Below, piece after piece: positions 8,629-16,765 of a DNA stretch of 64,000 nucleotides. The DNA is taken from positions 2,480,001 through 2,544,000 of the forward strand of contig JAXLVB010000001.1 in NCBI GenBank assembly GCA_046329195.1, written 5' to 3'. The notes under the pieces are model-generated. The model saw nothing but the letters and a program-made list of their open reading frames with translations, was not told where the DNA came from and searched no databases. Positions within the stretch are counted from its first letter, which is position 1; each line of letters begins with the position of its first letter. The DNA is from JAXLVB01 sp046329195 (lineage in GTDB: Bacteria > Bacteroidota > Bacteroidia > Cytophagales > Spirosomataceae). Made by a program: the position numbers and the translations under genes.

Positions 8629-8714
8629 CGTGAAAATATCACGCAAAAATCTTTTTTTATTAAATATTTTTGACATGAGAGAATATATCAGTACGTTTGC
8701 GTGAAAATTTCACG
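8629..8714 (+). promoter_or_regulatory. Promoter of the RloAB-like pair with two flanking 15-bp dyads
   Basis: A -10 box TATTTTTG (TAnnTTTG type) lies at 8665-8672. On either side is the same dyad CGTGA-N5-TCACG, at 8629-8643 and 8700-8714, centres 71 bp apart. The second ends 3 bp before the likely ATG at 8718 and so covers the ribosome-binding region. The layout suggests a repressor bridging both sites. No convincing -33 TTG was found at the usual distance, so the promoter call is moderate; the dyads are directly visible. Confidence 0.55.
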
Positions 8715-8717
8715 AAT

Positions 8718-10085
8718 ATGCTAATTAGATTTGCAATAAAGAATTTATTTTCCTTTAAGGAAGAAACAGAATTTAATTTGCTTCCAAGTAAAACTAAAAG
8801 ACTATCTCATCACAAACATACAAAAAGTGGTATTGAGATTTTAAAATTGTCAGCAATTTATGGAGCAAATGGTTCGGGAAAATCCAACTTGATTCGTTCT
8901 ATATCATTGTTAAAAATGATGATTCTAAGAGGACTCATTCCTCATTCTCTCACAAGTCAAAAATTCAAACTATCTGAATCATTACAGACTGAACCTGTTG
9001 AATTAGCAATTGAATTTTTCGCCAACAATGCAATTTACTACTATACTATTGCAGTTAATGACGGATTAGTAATTGATGAATATTTCAGTTCAAACAATGC
9101 GAATCAAGAAGATGAAATGATTTTTCATAGGAAGTATGAAAATGGGAAATCTTCAATTTCTTTTTTTGACGAATTTGAAAGCGATAAAGAAAATTTGACA
9201 TTAAAGAAAATCATAGAAACTGATCTACTAAAACCGAATCAACCACTTTTCAGTCTATTAAACACCATAAGCAACAATGCGTTTATTGATATTAAAGTGG
9301 CTTATAATTGGTTTGAACACGGTTTAACCGTTATCTATCCAGAAACAAAAGCAACTGGCTTAGTGTTAGAAATTGAATCAGAAGAAGGTTTTAAAGAGTT
9401 TGCTAATGAACTTATGTGTTCGTTTAACACGGGAATTACAAACTTAAAAGTTGATGTAAAAACCGTGGAGGATTTTTTTGGAAAGGATAATCAGAAAGAA
9501 GTTGATGAAATAAAAGCAGAGTTGAAAAACAACCCTGAAAAGAAAATTGGCTTGGTTACAAATGCAAAAACTACGGAAGAAGTTGTTGTTGTAAATGATG
9601 ATGGAAAGATTTTAGCTAAAAGACTTTTATTTGAACATAAAGGCGACAAGAATCAAAACGTGGAGTTTAGGTTTGATGAGGAATCTGATGGAACAAGAAG
9701 GCTTTTAGAGTATTTACCTGCGTTTAACAGCGTCATAAAAAATTCACCTACTTTCATAATTGACGAAATTGAAAGAAGCATCCACCCTTTAATTATCAAA
9801 GAAATCATTAGTAAGTTCAGTAAAGATGAATCCACAAAAGGTCAATTGATTTTTTCAACTCACGAATCAAATCTATTAGACCAAGAAATATTTAGAACAG
9901 ATGAAATTTGGTTTACTGAAAAAAGTATTTTGGGATCTACGAAACTTTATTCATTGAGTGATTTCAAAGAACATAACACTATTGACATAAGAAAAGGTTA
10001 TTTGAATGGTAGATATGGAGCAATTCCTTTTTTAGGAAATTTACAAGATTTAAACTGGCATAAATTTCAAGATGAAAAGGAATAA
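8718..10085 (+). CDS. AAA_15-type ATPase, RloA/AbiLi-like defence protein
   Basis: 455 residues from ATG 8718 (a TTG at 8697 would add 7 residues but lies inside the upstream dyad). It opens MLIRFAIKNLFSFKEETEF, the SMC/OLD-like N-terminal strand, with Walker A GANGSGKS at ~49-56, Walker B FIIDEIERSIHP near 345-355 and a switch His in FSTHESNLLD. This is the ABC-type ATPase of the AAA_15 family. It overlaps the RloB gene by 14 bp; the pair matches the two-gene RloA/RloB (AbiLi/AbiLii) organisation linked to phage exclusion. The ATPase is expected to sense or gate and the partner to act on nucleic acid or translation. Region is AT-rich compared with the core genes. Family confident, defence role inferred from family and context. 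Confidence 0.8.
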   Translation: MLIRFAIKNLFSFKEETEFNLLPSKTKRLSHHKHTKSGIEILKLSAIYGANGSGKSNLIRSISLLKMMILRGLIPHSLTSQKFKLSESLQTEPVELAIEFFANNAIYYYTIAVNDGLVIDEYFSSNNANQEDEMIFHRKYENGKSSISFFDEFESDKENLTLKKIIETDLLKPNQPLFSLLNTISNNAFIDIKVAYNWFEHGLTVIYPETKATGLVLEIESEEGFKEFANELMCSFNTGITNLKVDVKTVEDFFGKDNQKEVDEIKAELKNNPEKKIGLVTNAKTTEEVVVVNDDGKILAKRLLFEHKGDKNQNVEFRFDEESDGTRRLLEYLPAFNSVIKNSPTFIIDEIERSIHPLIIKEIISKFSKDESTKGQLIFSTHESNLLDQEIFRTDEIWFTEKSILGSTKLYSLSDFKEHNTIDIRKGYLNGRYGAIPFLGNLQDLNWHKFQDEKE

Positions 10086-10710
10086 AGTATACGAAAGACG
10101 GGAACCTACTAAAGACGGCAAACTTTACTTTATCTTTTGCGAAGGAGATAAAAGAGAAACTACGTATTTCTACTTTTTCAATAGAATTGCCTCGCAAATT
10201 ATTATTCAAATTGTACCCATTGAAGATGGCAAAAATTCACCGATTGGATTATATAATAATGCTTGTCAAAACCTATTAAAAAGCCAAGAAAACCCGAATC
10301 CTTCTTACACATTGAATGACGGAGATGAAGTTTGGTTTATTATTGATACAGACAAGTGGGGAGACCAAATTAACACATTAAGAGAAAATGTTTCAAATCA
10401 TCAAAACTGGTTTGTTGGACAAAGTAATCCATCCTTTGAAGTTTGGTTGTATTATCATTTCAGAAATGAAAAACCACAAAATTCAATAGAAAATTGGAAA
10501 GAATATTTAAACAAACTTGTAAAAGGTGGTTTTGATAACAGAAAACACCCAATCTTCATTGAAACAGCAATAACTAACGCAGAAAATAATTACTCAACGA
10601 CAAATAAAATCCCTGACGATGTTACAACAGAATTATTCTTTCTTGGACAAAAAATACTTCCTCTAGTAAAACAAGACATTGATTTACTCTTAAACCAACA
10701 GAATGAATAA
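10072..10710 (+). CDS. RloB-family protein (AbiLii-like), partner of the AAA ATPase
   Basis: 212 residues with the features of RloB: N-terminal basic segment, FIFCEGDKRETTYFYFF (acidic Toprim-like first motif), VWFIIDTDKWGDQ (acidic pair) and QSNPSFEVWLYYHF, the signature SNP-x-FE-x-W block. RloB resembles Toprim-type nucleases and is almost always encoded with an AAA_15 ATPase. The start codon lies inside the ATPase gene (14-bp overlap), implying translational coupling. Likely the effector of the pair. The target is unknown. Confidence 0.8.
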   Translation: MKRNKVYERREPTKDGKLYFIFCEGDKRETTYFYFFNRIASQIIIQIVPIEDGKNSPIGLYNNACQNLLKSQENPNPSYTLNDGDEVWFIIDTDKWGDQINTLRENVSNHQNWFVGQSNPSFEVWLYYHFRNEKPQNSIENWKEYLNKLVKGGFDNRKHPIFIETAITNAENNYSTTNKIPDDVTTELFFLGQKILPLVKQDIDLLLNQQNE

Positions 10711-10734
10711 AAGGCAGCAGCTAACACGGGTAAC

Positions 10735-12468
10735 TGTTGCACAACTAGCGAAAAGTGTCATGGCAGACCTTCATAACTGATTTCTAACAGGGGGGAGCTT
10801 TGGGATGGCCAACCTGCGTTGAAAATTTAGAACCCTTCTTGTCGAAGTTATAGAAGCCGTTTTGCTCCATTTTTGCCTATACAAACTGACTTCTTCCCTA
10901 ATCGGCAGCACTTGCGCCACGGGCTGAACCCTTTTACGCTCAAATCGCAAATACTTCTGCAAGTTGTAGCTCAGCGCTGCCATCAGTACGTGCTTGTTGG
11001 CCTGTGACATCCCTCGGGTGTTTACCCGCCTCTTATTCATAAAATTAATCAAGGTGCCCAGTACTGGTTCTACCGTCCGTGAACGTATCTTGCTTATCCG
11101 ATTGGCATACGCTCGATGCTTGCTCAGTTTCTCGTGCATTCGGTCGTAGTAGGGCTTGTCGATGCTCTCTTCCAACTTCTTGTACTTGGTGACTCTCCCA
11201 CAGCACACCTCTCGCAGGGAGCATGATTTACAGATGCTTTCGCTTCTCCGGTACTGACGCTTGGCGTAGCCTTTGCTATCGGTCTTGATGCCTTTAAATG
11301 TTAGTATCGCTTGCCGCCCCCCTGCTGTATGCATTCGTATTGGTCGAGTTCGGAATTATAAATAAAGCCTTCTCGTTCTGGCTTGTACTGTCCAAAATTG
11401 GGTATATACGCATCTATACCATGCTCTTCACAATATTTCAAGGCTTTCCCTGAGCTATATCCTGCATCTGCTGCTAGTTGGTCTATTGATATAGACACAC
11501 TACCAAGATTTTCAATCGTTTGGTCAAGTATTTCTGCCAGATTCTCGCTGTCTTTGCTGCCTGCTGTACCTGCACAAGCTCCCGTGATGACATGGTGGGC
11601 ATCATCCACTGCAAGTTGTCCACTATAATTTAGTTGACGGGCTTTACCTGGTTTTACTGAAATTTTGGCCTCCGGGTCGGTAGGTGAATAATGCGTGTGG
11701 TTGGATAAAAACTTGGGACGTATTAAATGACCATTTTCATCCACTCTTGATGAATCCGTATGGCCGGGCATGTCTTTATATTCCTCCTTTTTCCAGTCAT
11801 GGTGTTGTTCTACCAACTTTTTGCGGGTACTCGTAACTTTATACTCAGAACCTTCTTCAAGCTCATTTATATAAGCACTTGCATCTTCTATAACTTCCTT
11901 TTCTACCAAACTATCCATACTCGCATTGGCTTTGATAAAGGCACTATCTACACACTGTCGTTTGCCTCTCACCATTCCTTTGGCTACGCATTTCTGCAAT
12001 ATCTGCTGAAATAACGCTAAAAACACCTGCTCACCATAAAGTTGACGTGTACGGCTAATCGTACTATGCCATGGCAATACTTCATCAATATCATATTTTA
12101 AGAACAAGCGTATGGCAAGGCTATCAGAACAGAAGGCTATCAGCTTTCGGTCTGATCGGATCGCCGAAGCGATTGATGTTGTTGAGATAACCTACAAGTA
12201 GTATCTTAAAGAAGACGACAGGGTCGATTGACTCTTGACCTTCTCTTCCATAATATTGGCTCGTAGCTCCATAGAGATACTCCAAGTCAAGAACCGTGTT
12301 GAGCTTGCGATAGTAATTGTTAGTACTGACCAAGTCTTCCAGATTGACTTGATAAAATTCTTTCGGACTGTAGTTTTTTCTACCTTGCATACTACTAAAA
12401 TACAAAATAGACCTCAGATTTTCAATCCTTTTGTTTACTTTTGATGTACTTGAAGTAATTGTGCAACA
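10735..12468 (-). mobile_element. Decayed IS1182-family insertion sequence
   Basis: Terminal inverted repeats tgttgcacaacta (10735-10747) and taattgtgcaaca (12456-12468) match at 12 of 13 positions and enclose a single minus-strand IS1182-type transposase broken by two lesions. No clear target duplication is visible in the flanks. The element lies between the RloB gene and the next cassette, within or beside a folded palindrome whose right part is at 12476-12593. Confidence 0.75.
10771..12387 (-). pseudogene. IS1182-family DDE transposase, frameshifted twice
   Basis: Start at 12387 (MQGRKNYSPKEF). The N-terminal part (12171-12387) has the IS1182 helix DPVVFFKILLVGYLNNIN; the middle part (11301-12160) has the first catalytic Asp in CVDSAFIKANAS and the second in LAADAGYSSG; the C-terminal part (10771-11334) has the Cys cluster CKSCSLREVC and the conserved end. 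Lesion 1 is a 16-nt insertion at 12156-12171 between the codons for IN and SDRKLI, which shifts the frame. Lesion 2 is a run of six G (minus strand, near 11316-11321); seven would restore the frame. About 539 codons in total. The C-terminal part could slip -1 on G-GGG-GGC, but the first lesion alone inactivates the gene. Confidence 0.8.
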
Positions 12469-12475
12469 AGCACAG

Positions 12476-12593
12476 ACGTTTTGTAAAAGCGGGGGTTTCG
12501 TGCTTCTATGACATTGAAATGCTATATTCAAGCTTTGTGCATCTAATGAAGTTTAGTACTGAAAATCCCCGCCTTCGCAAAGTGGCAAAACGT
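12476..12593. repeat. Large imperfect hairpin at cassette boundary (attC-like fold)
   Basis: Outer arms acgttttg (12476-12483) and caaaacgt (12586-12593) are perfect; inner arms aaagcggggg (from 12486) and ccccgcctt (12567-12575) pair with one or two bulges, and the distal part is unpaired or weakly paired. It is followed by gttgtgcgtaac, 12 nt before the region of the next gene's start. A folded palindrome with bulges and a GTT-containing end resembles integron attC sites in architecture. Assignment as a recombination site is inference. Confidence 0.45.
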
Positions 12594-12617
12594 TGTGCGT
12601 AACCTTAAAAACAGACG

Positions 12618-13988
12618 ATGACAATAATTCGACCAAGACTAAATGACTTCCACGGACTTCCATTCTTACAAGAAGAAGTGGATTTCGCAATACCCTTTTT
12701 GGACGAAGACATACCACTTTATGTTGACCCTTTCTTACTTTGGAAAATTAACTCACAACAAGATAATTCACTGCACACGACAATTGTAAATCTGTTTAAT
12801 CAGCTTGGAAATAATTATGTAAACGGAAAGGAAAACGAAAGCAGACGAATTTTAATCGAACTTTCAGAATGTAGTGAAGTTGGATTAGGAAATTCTAAAA
12901 CCCGAAAAGGGAAAAAAATTGGAGAAAAAACCGCTGACGAAATTCTTAACCTATTTAAATCGGTTCCTCAGTTGCATAAACAAGGGTTTCAACATTTTGA
13001 AGAAATTCAATTACTAGTTGACAATGTTTCAAAGGATAGAATCAGTGATATTAGTTGTTCCTTAATAAAATCCTTCTTGATAGATTTTACAATTGACCAA
13101 TGTCAAAGACTAAATATTCCAATAGAAAAATGTACAATTCCATTATATGATTATAAATCTTTTCAGATAAAGTCGGAAGAAACCTATCTACCTATTAATC
13201 CAGAAGATAAACAACCAATAATTCTGACACCTAAAAGATGGTTGAAGTATGTTCCTTGGATTAATTATGATGATTATTTTCAGAACTACTACATTAAAGA
13301 TGTAGACAAAGTATATGATGGGAAACTCAATAGAGTTCAAATTCTGAATTTTAACAGAGAAAATTATAATCTTATTCAATCATATATATCATTAAAGGAA
13401 CAGAAAAACAAGAATCTAACGAATGACCCATTGTTTACACAAATACCAGTACTTTCTGCAAAAAGAAAAATAAGCACTATATTAAAACTACCAACGGGTA
13501 AAACCAACAATGCTGATAGAGATTACGAAGACCTGATGGTACAGACTTTGTCATCAATGCTTTATCCTCATCTTGATTTTGCCAAAGAACAGAGTAGAAC
13601 AGACTCAGGGACTCAAATTAGGGATTTAATTTTTTATAATAATCGCTCTTACGAGTTTTTAAAAGACATTTACGATGCTTATGAATCGAGACAGTTAGTA
13701 ATTGAATTAAAAAATGTAAAAGAATTAAAACGTGAACACATAAATCAACTCAATCGCTATATGACTGACAGTTTTGGAAAATTTGGAATAATATTCACTA
13801 GAAACAAAGTTTCAAAAAGTATTTATCAAAATACAATAGATTTGTGGGCAGGTCAGAGAAGATGTATTTTGGTGATGGATGACAGTGACCTAAAACTAAT
13901 GGGAGAAGTATACGAAAGTAAACAACGTTTACCAATTGAAGTGATAAAACGAAAATATATAGAATTTACAAGAAGCTGTCCAGCATAA
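12618..13988 (+). CDS. PD-(D/E)XK nuclease-like protein of unknown family
   Basis: 456 residues, not recognised as a named family. The N-terminal ~320 residues are an uncharacterised domain (opening RPRLNDFHGLPFLQEEVDF). The C-terminal part (~300-430) has a possible restriction-endonuclease-like core: DYEDLMVQTLSSMLYP (helix with acidic pair), SGTQIRDLIFYNN (Asp in metal position), ~25 residues later LVIELKN (E-x-K), then a helix with Gln (INQLNRYM). This D...ExK...Q order is typical of PD-(D/E)XK enzymes. First of a three-gene same-strand set (gap 10 bp to the next gene). AT-rich, next to a defence pair and IS debris; probably a defence effector, but this is context-based. Confidence 0.55.
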   Translation: MTIIRPRLNDFHGLPFLQEEVDFAIPFLDEDIPLYVDPFLLWKINSQQDNSLHTTIVNLFNQLGNNYVNGKENESRRILIELSECSEVGLGNSKTRKGKKIGEKTADEILNLFKSVPQLHKQGFQHFEEIQLLVDNVSKDRISDISCSLIKSFLIDFTIDQCQRLNIPIEKCTIPLYDYKSFQIKSEETYLPINPEDKQPIILTPKRWLKYVPWINYDDYFQNYYIKDVDKVYDGKLNRVQILNFNRENYNLIQSYISLKEQKNKNLTNDPLFTQIPVLSAKRKISTILKLPTGKTNNADRDYEDLMVQTLSSMLYPHLDFAKEQSRTDSGTQIRDLIFYNNRSYEFLKDIYDAYESRQLVIELKNVKELKREHINQLNRYMTDSFGKFGIIFTRNKVSKSIYQNTIDLWAGQRRCILVMDDSDLKLMGEVYESKQRLPIEVIKRKYIEFTRSCPA

Positions 13989-13998
13989 AAATTGAAAT

Positions 13999-14379
13999 AT
14001 GACAAAACAAGAAGTTGATAATTTTGAAAAACTGCAAGCTCAACTTGAAGGCTTGCACAATGAAATTAGTGCCCTATCCAAAAAGTCTCAAAATGACGCA
14101 CTAAACAAGTTCAAGCTCAAGTTCGTAAACAAAATTATTTCAGATTCAAATGAGTTGTTAGGAAATGATTACAAACCATTTTCGGATTTTGACACATTTG
14201 ACGAAAACGACCTGCCTAGTAATAGTGATGCAGCAATGATGCTAACTCAATACCTAAGTTGTTTTGAAAAGTTACGAGCAGATAATGTAAAGCAAGACTT
14301 GGGAAGTTGGTATTGGATAATTGAAGGAAAACAATCAGACATTAAAACTGTAATGCCAAAAAAAATTAAAGAAAAATAA
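13999..14379 (+). CDS. Small acidic hypothetical protein, paralogue of its downstream neighbour
   Basis: 126 residues, no known domain. It shares with the next gene the block LSKKSQNDALNKFKLKFVN, an LxxD motif, FDENDLPSNSDAAMMLTQY and a helical layout, so the two arose by duplication. It follows the nuclease-like gene by 10 bp and precedes its paralogue by 1 bp, implying one transcript. It could be an immunity/regulatory subunit or a sensor for the nuclease-like protein. No signal peptide or membrane segment. Function unknown. Confidence 0.6.
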   Translation: MTKQEVDNFEKLQAQLEGLHNEISALSKKSQNDALNKFKLKFVNKIISDSNELLGNDYKPFSDFDTFDENDLPSNSDAAMMLTQYLSCFEKLRADNVKQDLGSWYWIIEGKQSDIKTVMPKKIKEK

Positions 14380-14380
14380 A

Positions 14381-14743
14381 ATGGCTAATAAGAAATTTAC
14401 GAAAGGAAACAGACCGACTAAATCACAAGCGGAACAGTTTGATATGTTGTTCCCAATTTTAGATTCAGTCTTCAATGAAATAAAAGAACTATCTAAAAAG
14501 AAGCAGGATGGTGCATTGAATGAATTAAAAGTTAAAATGACTAATAGAGTACTTGCAAAGGTAAAATCAATCCTTAATGACGACCCAACTGTTGAATTTC
14601 TAGACTTACTAGACGAGCAGGTTTTCCCGACTAACAGTGATGCAGTCCTAATAATTTCTCAATTTAAAGCAGCAATGCAACAGTATAAAGACAAACATTA
14701 TGGTTGGACTGGAATGGAACACGCTTGGACAACTGAAGATTAG
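14381..14743 (+). CDS. Small hypothetical protein, paralogue of its upstream neighbour
   Basis: 120 residues. Aligns with the preceding protein along most of its length: LSKKKQDGALNELKVKMTN versus LSKKSQNDALNKFKLKFVN, and LLDEQVFPTNSDAVLIISQF versus FDENDLPSNSDAAMMLTQY. It has an extra basic N-terminus (ANKKFTKGNRPTKSQ) and a different C-terminus. Last gene of the three-gene cassette; followed by a folded palindrome. Two diverged copies kept side by side suggest a heteromeric partner pair for the nuclease-like protein. Confidence 0.6.
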   Translation: MANKKFTKGNRPTKSQAEQFDMLFPILDSVFNEIKELSKKKQDGALNELKVKMTNRVLAKVKSILNDDPTVEFLDLLDEQVFPTNSDAVLIISQFKAAMQQYKDKHYGWTGMEHAWTTED

Positions 14744-14763
14744 AAAGGCTACGCACAATAACT

Positions 14764-14818
14764 AAGGTTTCGTTTTGTGCGAAGCACATGAAATGAAACC
14801 GCTGTTGAACGAAACCTT
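14764..14818. repeat. Folded palindrome closing the nuclease-like cassette
   Basis: Perfect 11-bp arms aaggtttcgtt (14764-14774) and aacgaaacctt (14808-14818), with a small internal hairpin gtgc-gaa-gcac. It is preceded by ggctacgcacaataac, which is nearly the complement of the gttgtgcgtaac end of the palindrome on the other side of the cassette. A further short hairpin ggtgag/ctcacc (14826-14839) is followed by a T-rich run and may end transcription. Confidence 0.5.
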
Positions 14819-14890
14819 CGGTAGCGGTGAGTGCTCACCAAACCCTTTTTTTTATTATGGAGTTATCGTTAAAGTTGTAACTACAATGAG

Positions 14891-14918
14891 AGCAGGTTTC
14901 TGACCTGCTTTTTGCTTT
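14891..14918 (+). terminator. Intrinsic terminator-like hairpin
   Basis: Stem agcaggt/acctgct (14891-14897 with 14903-14909), 5-nt loop, followed by tttttgctttt. Located about 150 bp behind the last gene of the nuclease-like cassette and ahead of the T repeats. Confidence 0.55.
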
Positions 14919-14984
14919 TAGGGCTGTTTGCCCCCTATTTTCAGGGGTTTTTGCCGAGGTTAGTGCCTACTTTCCCTTCCTCCT

Positions 14985-15030
14985 TTGTTGCTGTTTAAGC
15001 GGAGCGAACGTCGCTCGGCGACACTAACAA
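14985..15030. repeat. Head of dispersed repeat T, copy 2a (palindromic part only)
   Basis: Starts ttgttgctgtttaagcggag and ends cgacactaacaa; imperfect palindrome with a gcgaacgtcgc core. Same head as copies 2b and 3, but without the following body. Confidence 0.65.
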
Positions 15031-15069
15031 ATAGCCCTATGCTGCCTACCATTTTGAGTAATTTCCCCT

Positions 15070-15250
15070 TTGTTGGTGTTTGAGCAAAGCGAACGTCGCC
15101 CGGCGGCACCAACAATTCATGCGTCAGATTGGGACGCATTTGGGTTTCTGTCAGTTATTAAAAAAGTATATCTTTTTGATTTTTAATATCTTTTCTGTTT
15201 TTTTACTTTAATGGCTGGCGCACAGGTTATTGTCATTCCATGATGGGTGG
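15070..15250. repeat. Dispersed repeat T, copy 2b (full length)
   Basis: Head 15070-15115 has perfect 9-bp arms ttgttggtg/caccaacaa around gcgaacgtcgcccggcggc; the body follows with gggtttctgtcagttatta, a T-rich run, ctttaatggctgg, gcacaggttattgtcattcc and tgatgggtgg. It ends about 125 bp before the fic start. Confidence 0.7.
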
Positions 15251-15322
15251 CAAACACCAACAACTATGGAATTTACAAGTTTCAACAGCTCGCCCCCTTG
15301 CGCTGAAAAAACAAAATAAACA

Positions 15323-15355
15323 CCGCAAATTTGCGGCGAATAATTTGTATTTTTG
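15323..15355 (+). promoter_or_regulatory. fic promoter with overlapping 14-bp palindrome
   Basis: -10 box TATTTTTG at 15348-15355, 20 bp upstream of the fic start. A perfect 14-bp palindrome ccgcaaatttgcgg (15323-15336) covers the expected -33 region, and a related half-site (ttgccgcaaaa) overlaps the downstream side of the -10. This looks like an operator pair for a repressor. Confidence 0.5.
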
Positions 15356-15375
15356 CCGCAAAATAGGGTTAGGAA

Positions 15376-16482
15376 ATGGCAAAATACATCTATGAATATA
15401 AAAACTGGGTAGATTTTACTTGGGACGACAAAGCCATCAATGCCCTATTTGGCGAGGTTCGGCTCATGCAAGGTAAAATCATCGGGCAAATGAACGCCTT
15501 GGGTTTTGCTGCCAAAGAGGAAGCCACACTTACCGCCTTAACCTTAGATGTAGTAAAATCAAGCGAAATAGAAGGTGAATTGCTCAACTACGAGCAGGTG
15601 CGTTCGTCCATTGCAAAGCGTTTGGGCATCAACACCGCAGGGCTTGTGCCAAGCAGCCGCTACATAGAAGGCGTGGTAGAAATGATGCTCGATGCTACGC
15701 AACGCCATACCTTAGCATTAACCGAAAAACGTTTGTTTGGTTGGCACGCAGCACTTTTCCCGACAGGATACAGCGGACCTTACCAAATAGAAGTAGGCAG
15801 ATACCGCACAGGCGACATGCAAGTGGTCTCGGGTGCAATGGGCAAAGAAAAAGTGCATTACGAAGCCGTGAAACCTGAAATCGTAAAAGCGGAAATGGAT
15901 AAGTTTTTGGATTGGTTCAACAATGACAGCACCCTCGACCCTGTATTGAAAGCCGCCATCGCACACTTTTGGTTTATCATCATTCACCCTTTTGATGACG
16001 GAAACGGCAGAATTGGAAGAGCCATCACCGATATGCTACTGGCCCGTGCCGAAGGTAGTGGCGAACGTTTTTACAGTATGTCGAGTCAAATTTTAGTAGA
16101 ACGCAAGCAGTATTACGAAGTATTGCAAAAAGTGCAACACAGCACAGGCGACATCACCGAATGGCTCGAATGGTTTTTACATTGCTTAAAAAACGCAATG
16201 CTTGCCACCGAAAACACCACACAAAAAATATTACGTAAAGCCGAATTCTGGAAATCATACGAACATACCTCAATAAACGAGCGCCAACGCCTCATGCTCA
16301 ACAAACTTTTTGACGGATTTGAAGGCAAATTACAAACCTCAAAATGGGCAAAAATCACGAAAACCTCTACCGACACCGCCTTACGGGACATAAAAGACTT
16401 GGTAGAGAAAGGCATCTTGCAGCAAGCCAATGAAGGAGGACGAAACGCTAATTATGAATTGGCAGGTGTTAAATTAGAATAG
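15376..16482 (+). CDS. Fic family AMP-transferase-like protein (class II, DUF4172 N-terminus)
   Basis: 368 residues. N-terminal DUF4172-type region (YIYEYKNWVDFTWDDKAI) includes the inhibitory alpha-helix motif S-x-x-x-E-G (KSSEIEGE, ~61-68), which places it in class II Fic proteins. Core motif HPFDDGNGRIGR (~204-215) is complete, with catalytic His, acidic residue and both Arg; a winged-helix-like C-terminus (KITKTSTDTALRDIKDLVEKG) follows. Fic enzymes transfer AMP or other nucleotide moieties to target proteins. It stands alone between T repeats 2b and 3 with its own promoter. Target unknown. Confidence 0.9.
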   Translation: MAKYIYEYKNWVDFTWDDKAINALFGEVRLMQGKIIGQMNALGFAAKEEATLTALTLDVVKSSEIEGELLNYEQVRSSIAKRLGINTAGLVPSSRYIEGVVEMMLDATQRHTLALTEKRLFGWHAALFPTGYSGPYQIEVGRYRTGDMQVVSGAMGKEKVHYEAVKPEIVKAEMDKFLDWFNNDSTLDPVLKAAIAHFWFIIIHPFDDGNGRIGRAITDMLLARAEGSGERFYSMSSQILVERKQYYEVLQKVQHSTGDITEWLEWFLHCLKNAMLATENTTQKILRKAEFWKSYEHTSINERQRLMLNKLFDGFEGKLQTSKWAKITKTSTDTALRDIKDLVEKGILQQANEGGRNANYELAGVKLE

Positions 16483-16571
16483 CTCATGGGGTTAACTGTC
16501 CACTACTAGTGTCAGGTTGTTCTAAGTTGAGTGAAAGGTCATTTTCTGATAAGTCTATTGCTATTTCCTCT

Positions 16572-16733
16572 TTGTTGCTGTTTGAGCGAAGTGAACATCG
16601 CCTAGCGACACCAACAATTCTGGTATCAGGTGGGGGCGTAGTTGGGTTTCTGTGAGTTATTAAAAGTATATCTCGCTTGCCCTGCTTTCCAATCGCTTAG
16701 TATGGATTAGCGTTTCTAACGCACAAAAGGTTA
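16572..16733. repeat. Dispersed repeat T, copy 3 (diverged)
   Basis: Head ttgttgctgtttgagcgaag ... cgacaccaacaa (16572-16617) with body ttgggtttctgtgagttatta and a final part tctaacgcacaaaaggtta that corresponds to ggctggcgcacaggtta of copy 2b. It lies between fic and the PhyH gene and marks the right border of the accessory region. Confidence 0.6.
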
Positions 16734-16765
16734 CACCTGTGTCCTTCTTGTTCTGAACAAGAGTA

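Noticed and set aside
11301..11334. Programmed -1 frameshifting in the IS1182 transposase at G-GGG-GGC
   Set aside because: The heptamer fits the slippery pattern, but a separate 16-nt insertion upstream already breaks the gene, so ordinary decay or a sequencing error in a G-run is simpler.
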